From: Nocardia jiangxiensis NBRC 101359
GTDB taxonomy: Bacteria > Actinomycetota > Actinomycetes > Mycobacteriales > Mycobacteriaceae
Assembly: GCF_000308615.1 (NCBI RefSeq)
Contig: NZ_BAGB01000173.1
Coordinates: forward strand, 1 to 64,000
Length of the DNA stretch: 64,000 bases
Direction: 5' to 3'
The notes under the pieces were generated by a model. The model worked only from the letters and a program-made list of their open reading frames with translations, had not been told where the DNA came from and did not search any database. Within the stretch, counting starts at the first letter, position 1; each line of letters starts with the position of its first letter. Shown piece by piece: positions 59,738 through 64,000 of this stretch. A program made the position numbers and the translations under genes.

Positions 59738-61030
59738 TTGAGTACGCCGCAGTCCCAGGTGCGCGCCGGATCGTGCCCTGTCGCCCACGATTCGCTCACC
59801 CACAGTTCGCCGATCGACACCGACGGTCCCCGAGTGCCGCTGCACATCCCGGAATTCGCCGACGACCCGCACACCGCCTACGCCGAGATGCGCCGGCAGT
59901 ACGGTTCACTGGCCCCGGTCGAACTGGCCCCGGGCGTTCCGGCGACGCTGGTGATCGGTTATCGCGCCGCGGTGCGGATCCTGAACGATCCCGAGCACTT
60001 TCCCGCCGATCCGCGCACCTGGCAGCAGACGGTGCCGCAGGACTGCCCGATCCTGCCGCTGCTGGAGTGGCGTCCGATGGCGAGTCGTTGCGCCGGAGCG
60101 GAATTCGAGCGGTACCGGCGCGCCATCACCGCCAGTGTGCAGGCGGTGGACCTGTACGCGATGCACGACATCGTCGAGGAGATCGCGATCCCGCTGATCA
60201 ACGGCTTCTGCCAGGACGGCCACGCGGAGTTGATCAGCCAGTACGTGTACCCCCTGGTGTTCGAGGTGGTCAACGCGATGCTGGGCTGCCCGCCGGAGAT
60301 CGGCCAGCAGGTCGCCGCCGGTACCGCGGCCATGCTCGAGGGCGTGGACGCGGAGAAGGGCAGTCAGATGCTCGGCCAGGCGCTGATGAGTCTGGTGACG
60401 CTCAAGCGATCCACCCCGGGTAACGACATCACCTCGATGTTGCAGCAGCACCCGTCGGGTCTGGACGATGTGGAAGTCTCACACCATGTTTCGCAGGTGT
60501 ACGGGACGGGGATCGAGTTCGAGCTGAACTTCATCGTCAACAGCCTGCTGCTGGTGCTGGCCGACGACCGTTTCGGCGGCAGTGTGCTGGGCGGGAATCT
60601 GTCCTCGCGCGATGCGCTGGACGAGGTGCTGTTCAACGACCCGCCGCTGGCGAATCTGCTGGTCACCTATCCCCGTCAGCCGATCCTGATCGAGGACGTC
60701 TGGCTACCGGCGCATCAACCGGTCGTGATCAGCATGGCCGCTTGCAACAACGATCCGGCCATCCGCTCCACCGATCTCACCGGGAACCGCTCCCATCTGG
60801 CCTGGGGCATCGGCCCGCATGCCTGCCCGGCACAGTCCCTGGCCTACCTGATCGCCCAGGACGCGATCGACCAACTCCTGGACGCCCTGCCCGAGATCCG
60901 CTTCGACACCACCCAGGGCGAGCCCAGCTGGCGCCCCGGCCCCTTCCATCGCGCTCTCACCGCGCTCCCGGTCACGTTCCCGGCCACCGCTCCCTTGAAC
61001 GTGCGCAACGAGCACATCCTGCAGCCCTGA
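59738..61030 (+). CDS. atypical cytochrome P450 (conservon CvnE-like)
   Basis: The 430-residue protein keeps a heme-thiolate loop, HLAWGIGPHACPAQS with Cys363. The I-helix has YGTGIEFELNF where AGxET is normal, and the K-helix position reads DEVLFNDPP without the Arg of ExxR. The TTG at 59738 follows TGGAG by 7 bases; an ATG at 59708 lacks one. Its N-terminus (VPLHIPEFADDPHTAYAEM) resembles P450s found in actinobacterial conservons next to roadblock/GTPase genes; none are here. It may bind heme without ordinary oxygenase chemistry. Electron partners are absent. Confidence 0.88.
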   Translation: MSTPQSQVRAGSCPVAHDSLTHSSPIDTDGPRVPLHIPEFADDPHTAYAEMRRQYGSLAPVELAPGVPATLVIGYRAAVRILNDPEHFPADPRTWQQTVPQDCPILPLLEWRPMASRCAGAEFERYRRAITASVQAVDLYAMHDIVEEIAIPLINGFCQDGHAELISQYVYPLVFEVVNAMLGCPPEIGQQVAAGTAAMLEGVDAEKGSQMLGQALMSLVTLKRSTPGNDITSMLQQHPSGLDDVEVSHHVSQVYGTGIEFELNFIVNSLLLVLADDRFGGSVLGGNLSSRDALDEVLFNDPPLANLLVTYPRQPILIEDVWLPAHQPVVISMAACNNDPAIRSTDLTGNRSHLAWGIGPHACPAQSLAYLIAQDAIDQLLDALPEIRFDTTQGEPSWRPGPFHRALTALPVTFPATAPLNVRNEHILQP

Positions 61031-61143
61031 TCCGCCGGTCGTCCCGGCGCGGGGACGGGCGTGTTGTCAGCAACGGTGACACTGCCGCCGCACGGCTACG
61101 ATGTCGCGTCCGCAAGTTCTGCTAGCGATTCGAGGGTGAACGA

Positions 61144-61704
61144 ATGAGCCTGCCCGGCAAGCGATTTCTGGATGTGACGAGTAGTCGTGAGATGGCAGTG
61201 GTGGTGCTGGCGACGATCACCGGGGTGTACTACCTCATCGTCGCGGTGACCAACTGCACCGATACCGATACCAATCGGCGTGGGGTGGCCGAGGTGTTCG
61301 CCATGCGCCGCACCATCCACAATCCGGGAACCGACTGGCGGTCGATGACCAACGGCACCGTCGCGCTGATCGCCTACATCCTGATCGTGGTGTGGGAGTA
61401 CCTGATCGCCTTCGTGCTGCTGGCCGCCGCGGCGAACGGGTGGTGGGGACTGGGCCGCGGACGGCGGGGCGCTGTGGTGATCTCGGCGAAGCTGGCGAGC
61501 CTGGGGTGGATCATGGTGACGCTGCTGTTCGTCGGCGGATTCCTGACCATCGCGGGCGAGTGGTTCCGGATGTGGGCGAACAAGCAGGTCGACGCGTCCT
61601 CGGCCGCCCTGCAGAACTTTCTCATCGCCGCTGTCGGCCTGATTCTGGTGCATCTGCCCGAGCGTCGCGAAATATTTTCCAGCTCAATGGAATCCGGCGA
61701 CTAG
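61144..61704 (+). CDS. DUF2165-like small membrane protein
   Basis: The 186-residue protein has four predicted membrane helices and the pattern of DUF2165 (LIVAVTNCTDTDTN, WEYLIAFVLL, GEWFRMWANKQVDA). It is followed by a perfect 20-bp hairpin. The function of the family is unknown. Confidence 0.85.
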   Translation: MSLPGKRFLDVTSSREMAVVVLATITGVYYLIVAVTNCTDTDTNRRGVAEVFAMRRTIHNPGTDWRSMTNGTVALIAYILIVVWEYLIAFVLLAAAANGWWGLGRGRRGAVVISAKLASLGWIMVTLLFVGGFLTIAGEWFRMWANKQVDASSAALQNFLIAAVGLILVHLPERREIFSSSMESGD

Positions 61705-61714
61705 CGGAATCCGG

Positions 61715-61758
61715 CGCGCGGATCGCCGTGCCGCACCGGCGGCACGGCGATCCGCGCG
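61715..61758. terminator. bidirectional hairpin terminator
   Basis: A perfect 20-bp stem (61715-61734 with 61739-61758) with a 4-base loop lies between the convergent DUF2165 and peroxiredoxin genes. It would stop transcription from both sides. Confidence 0.8.
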
Positions 61759-61775
61759 TTCATCGGGTGTGCGAG

Positions 61776-62225
61776 CTACTTCGCCAGGGCGGCAAGGGCT
61801 TTGTCGGCGTGCACATTCATATTGATCTCACTGTGCACCGCGGCCAGGATCTTCTTGTCGGGGCCGATGACGAAGGTTGCGCGCTTGGCGGGCAATCCGG
61901 GAATCAGGCGCTTGATCCCGAACTCGCGGGCGACGGCCCCGCCGTTGTCCGCCAGGAGTGGATAGCCCAGTTTGTGTGCGTCGTCGAAGCGCTTCTGCTT
62001 GGCCACGTCGTCGGCGCTGATGCCCAGGATCGTCGCACCGCGATCGGCGAATTCGCTGACGATATCGCGGAAATGGCATGCCTCGCGTGTGCATCCCGGG
62101 CTGAGCGCGGCCGGATAGAAGAACAACACGACCGGCCCCTTCTCCAGGACCGTGGCCAGGCGCACGGTCTCACCGTGCTGATCGGAAAGTTCGAAATCGG
62201 GCGCGGTGTCGCCTACTTGCAACAT
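61776..62225 (-). CDS. thioredoxin-dependent peroxiredoxin (Bcp/PrxQ type)
   Basis: The 149-residue protein has the peroxidatic Cys45 and resolving Cys50 in SPGCTREACHFRD, and the thioredoxin-fold opening VGDTAPDFELSDQHGE. In the usual PxxxTxxC motif the Thr is Ser here. PrxQ proteins reduce H2O2 and organic peroxides with thioredoxin. The ATG at 62225 gives the normal family length. Confidence 0.92.
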   Translation of the reverse strand: MLQVGDTAPDFELSDQHGETVRLATVLEKGPVVLFFYPAALSPGCTREACHFRDIVSEFADRGATILGISADDVAKQKRFDDAHKLGYPLLADNGGAVAREFGIKRLIPGLPAKRATFVIGPDKKILAAVHSEINMNVHADKALAALAK

Positions 62226-62423
62226 CGGTTCTCCTGAGCAGTTCAGTTGTCGGTCCGCGGTGCGGCCGGCGCCGACCGGCCGGGCGGGGCGTGCACTTGA
62301 ATCATGCACCACGGTGGCGCGGGTGATCTTCGCGAGCCCGCCCCGGCCGAAATCTCCGGCGTCGGACGACGGCTCGGGCGATTCCGGAGAAGGCGGGTGT
62401 TCGGGCCGGTCCGCTGGTGCGGC

Positions 62424-62723
62424 TCAGTGCTCGTCGTAGTGGCCGTCGTGGGCGGCGTGGCGGTGGCCGTCGTGAATGTAGTCGACGTGGTCACCGTGCG
62501 GGACCGCGACGTGGCCGCAGCCCTCGCCATGCTTGTGGGCGTGCTCGTCGTGCGGGTTGTGGCCGGACGGTTCGCATTCGTCGTAGTGGTCGCCGTGCGC
62601 GCGGTGCAGGTGGCCGTCGTGGACGTAGTCGATATGGTCGCCGTGCGGGACAGCTACATGTCCGCAACCTTCACCGTGCGTGTGCTCGTGGTCGGTGTGC
62701 GGAGCATGCGTCGTGCTGGTCAT
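62424..62723 (-). CDS. histidine-rich metal-binding protein with internal duplication
   Basis: The 99-residue protein contains 27 His and two near-identical halves (about residues 12-49 and 60-98), each with GEGCGHVAVPHGDH followed by a His/Asp-rich tail. It has no signal peptide and is probably a cytoplasmic zinc (or nickel) buffer or chaperone. AAGGAGGA lies 5 bases before the ATG. It is divergent from the ZnuA-type lipoprotein with a Zur-like box between, so zinc starvation should switch on both. Confidence 0.85.
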   Translation of the reverse strand: MTSTTHAPHTDHEHTHGEGCGHVAVPHGDHIDYVHDGHLHRAHGDHYDECEPSGHNPHDEHAHKHGEGCGHVAVPHGDHVDYIHDGHRHAAHDGHYDEH

Positions 62724-62855
62724 TGTCGTCCTCCTTCGTGTGCTTACCGTGCTCTCTGTTCGATCATCACATCATCATGTGCGCATTCATGCGTTTCCGG
62801 GGTGGAGTAGCTGTGCTGTCCGGCTGGATAACCGGCGGACGGACTGCTAACTTGA

Positions 62856-62870
62856 TGACAATGGTTTTCA
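62856..62870. promoter_or_regulatory. Zur-like box
   Basis: TGACAATGGTTTTCA fits the 7-1-7 pattern of actinobacterial Zur (FurB) sites around TGAAAAT-N-ATTTTCA; five of seven half-site positions are symmetric. It lies 28 bases before the ZnuA start and 133 bases before the histidine-rich gene. Confidence 0.6.
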
Positions 62871-62897
62871 GTTTCATATTCTGATGAGGGTTGCGCG

Positions 62898-63830
62898 ATG
62901 GTTGGTCTGAGTTACAGCAAACGTGTGGCGGCAGCGGTGTGCGGTACCGCGCTGGTCGCGGTCGCCACGGCCTGCGGCACATCGAACACGTCCGAATCCG
63001 GTACGTCGTCCGGCAAGCTCGAGGTGGTCGCGACGATCAATGCGTGGGGCAGCATCGCCGCGCAGCTCGGTGGCGAGAAGGTCCATCTGACCAGCATCAT
63101 CACCAGTCCTGATACCGATCCGCACGATTACGAGCCCTCCCCGGCGGATGCGCGGACCGTCGCGGAAGCCAAGGTGTTCATCGAGAACGGTGTCGGCTAC
63201 GACGCCTGGGCCGAGAAACTGCTGGCCGCGAATCCGGGTGCGGGGCGTACGGAGCTGAACGTCGGCAAGCAGCTCGGCGTGCCCGACGACGGCAATCCGC
63301 ACCAGTGGTATTCGCCCGACGCGGTGAGCAGGATCGTGGACGTCATCACCGCCGACTACGCGAAAGCCGATCCCGCCGACGCGGCGTATTTCGAGGATCG
63401 CAAGAAGACCTTCGAGAACACGACGCTGGCGAAGTACAAGGGCCTGGTCTCCGAGATCAAGACCAAGTACGCCGGAACACCGGTCGGCGCGAGTGAATCG
63501 ATCTTCTCGCCGCTGTCCGATGCGCTGGGGCTGAACCTGATCACCCCGCAGGAGTTCCTGAAGGCCATCAGCGAGGGCGCCGATCCCGCCCCGGCGGACA
63601 AGGCGACCATTGATCAGCAGATCGCCACGAAGGCGCTGAAGGTCTACGTCTTCAACAGCCAGAACAGCACACCCGATGTGCAGGCGCAGGTCGATGCCGC
63701 CAAGCGGCAGGGCATTCCGGTCACCACCGTCACCGAGACGCTCGCCCCGGCCGGTGCGACGTTCCAGGACTGGCAGTCCGGTCAGTTGCAGTCGCTGGCC
63801 GATGCGCTGCACACCGCCACCGGCAAATAA
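62898..63830 (+). CDS. metal-binding lipoprotein of a zinc/manganese ABC importer (ZnuA/TroA type)
   Basis: The 310-residue protein has a signal peptide with lipobox AVATAC (Cys26) and metal ligands in TDPHDYEPSPAD (H76), GNPHQWYSP (H135) and GASESIFSPL (E200). A Glu in the third place is usual for manganese-type members and less so for zinc types. The Zur-like box and the histidine-rich neighbour argue for zinc. GAGGG lies 8 bases before the ATG. The ATPase gene begins three bases after the stop. Confidence 0.9.
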   Translation: MVGLSYSKRVAAAVCGTALVAVATACGTSNTSESGTSSGKLEVVATINAWGSIAAQLGGEKVHLTSIITSPDTDPHDYEPSPADARTVAEAKVFIENGVGYDAWAEKLLAANPGAGRTELNVGKQLGVPDDGNPHQWYSPDAVSRIVDVITADYAKADPADAAYFEDRKKTFENTTLAKYKGLVSEIKTKYAGTPVGASESIFSPLSDALGLNLITPQEFLKAISEGADPAPADKATIDQQIATKALKVYVFNSQNSTPDVQAQVDAAKRQGIPVTTVTETLAPAGATFQDWQSGQLQSLADALHTATGK

Positions 63831-63833
63831 GTG

Positions 63834-64000
63834 ATGACTCGTTCCGAGGCGAAGGCCGCATCGCAGGACGATGCGGCGGCGCCCGCCACCGCCGTGGTCC
63901 GTATGAGGGGGACTGCGGCGGTGGTGGGCGGCAAGCGGATCTGGTCGCAGGTCTCGCTGGATGTGCGGGCGGGACAGTTCGTCGCCGTGCTCGGCCCGAA
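63834..64000 (+). CDS. zinc/manganese ABC transporter ATP-binding protein, partial
   Basis: The first 55 codons read like the start of an importer ATPase (AVVGGKRIWSQVSLDVRAGQ, then FVAVLGP, just before Walker A) and are cut by the window end. The first 30 residues are an alanine-rich extension. ATG at 63834 or the GTG at 63831 may be the start. It completes the ZnuA operon. Confidence 0.85.
   Translation, partial: MTRSEAKAASQDDAAAPATAVVRMRGTAAVVGGKRIWSQVSLDVRAGQFVAVLGP

Overview
The window is about 64 kb of very GC-rich DNA whose genes use ATG, GTG and occasionally TTG starts. Its gene families point to a mycolic-acid actinobacterium, most likely Nocardia or a close relative: a wax-ester synthase/diacylglycerol acyltransferase, several F420-type luciferase-like oxidoreductases, WXG100 (type VII secretion) proteins, GAF-ANTAR sensors, cytochrome P450s, DinB and VOC proteins, and many small TetR/LacI/GntR/LysR/AraC regulators. 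This assignment is an inference from families. No rRNA, tRNA, CRISPR array, complete insertion sequence or replication origin was seen.

Left part (1-26 kb). A small membrane protein is followed by a lactone-type catabolic unit: a TetR regulator divergent from two carboxymuconolactone-decarboxylase-like proteins and a metallo-beta-lactamase-fold lactonase. Next come a YbdK-type carboxylate-amine ligase beside a broken class II amidotransferase, a ferritin-like protein, a WS/DGAT, remnants of DJ-1/PfpI genes, a complete CUT1-type ABC importer (10.1-14.3 kb), an SRPBCC protein, an MmyB-like regulator, a P450 with a TetR remnant, and two overlapping GAF-ANTAR genes. From about 18 to 24.4 kb the DNA is decayed: a frameshifted beta-propeller gene, a truncated P450 joined to the end of a transcription regulator, and long stretches without genes. 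A pair of YdcZ-type half-transporters closes this part.

Middle part (26-48 kb). A LacI regulator is divergent from an arylsulfotransferase-like protein and a sulfonate/taurine-type ABC importer. Then come VOC and DinB proteins divergent from a WYL regulator, a protein with two DUF1003 segments and a RyR-like end, a flavin monooxygenase coupled to an MFS carrier, a second copy of the small two-helix membrane protein seen near 1 kb, a medium-chain reductase with an AraC regulator, an HbpS/GlcG protein, another broken DJ-1 gene, a FUSC-family membrane protein, two F420-type oxidoreductases, LysR divergent from an NmrA/SDR pair, and SnoaL-like plus SDR proteins.

Right part (48-64 kb). Two WXG100 proteins, a 458-residue effector-like protein and a probable immunity protein form a type VII secretion effector cassette. 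A minus-strand operon (57.1 to 51.5 kb), divergent from a GntR/FCD regulator, carries two paralogous PuuE-type polysaccharide-deacetylase-fold amidohydrolases, an MFS carrier, a GAF protein, an NCS1 permease and a cupin. It looks like an uptake and ring-opening pathway for allantoin, a hydantoin or a cyclic imide. After it come a phosphotransferase, an atypical P450, a DUF2165 protein, a peroxiredoxin, and a zinc-uptake locus: a histidine-rich protein divergent from a ZnuA-type lipoprotein across a Zur-like box, then an ABC ATPase cut by the window end.
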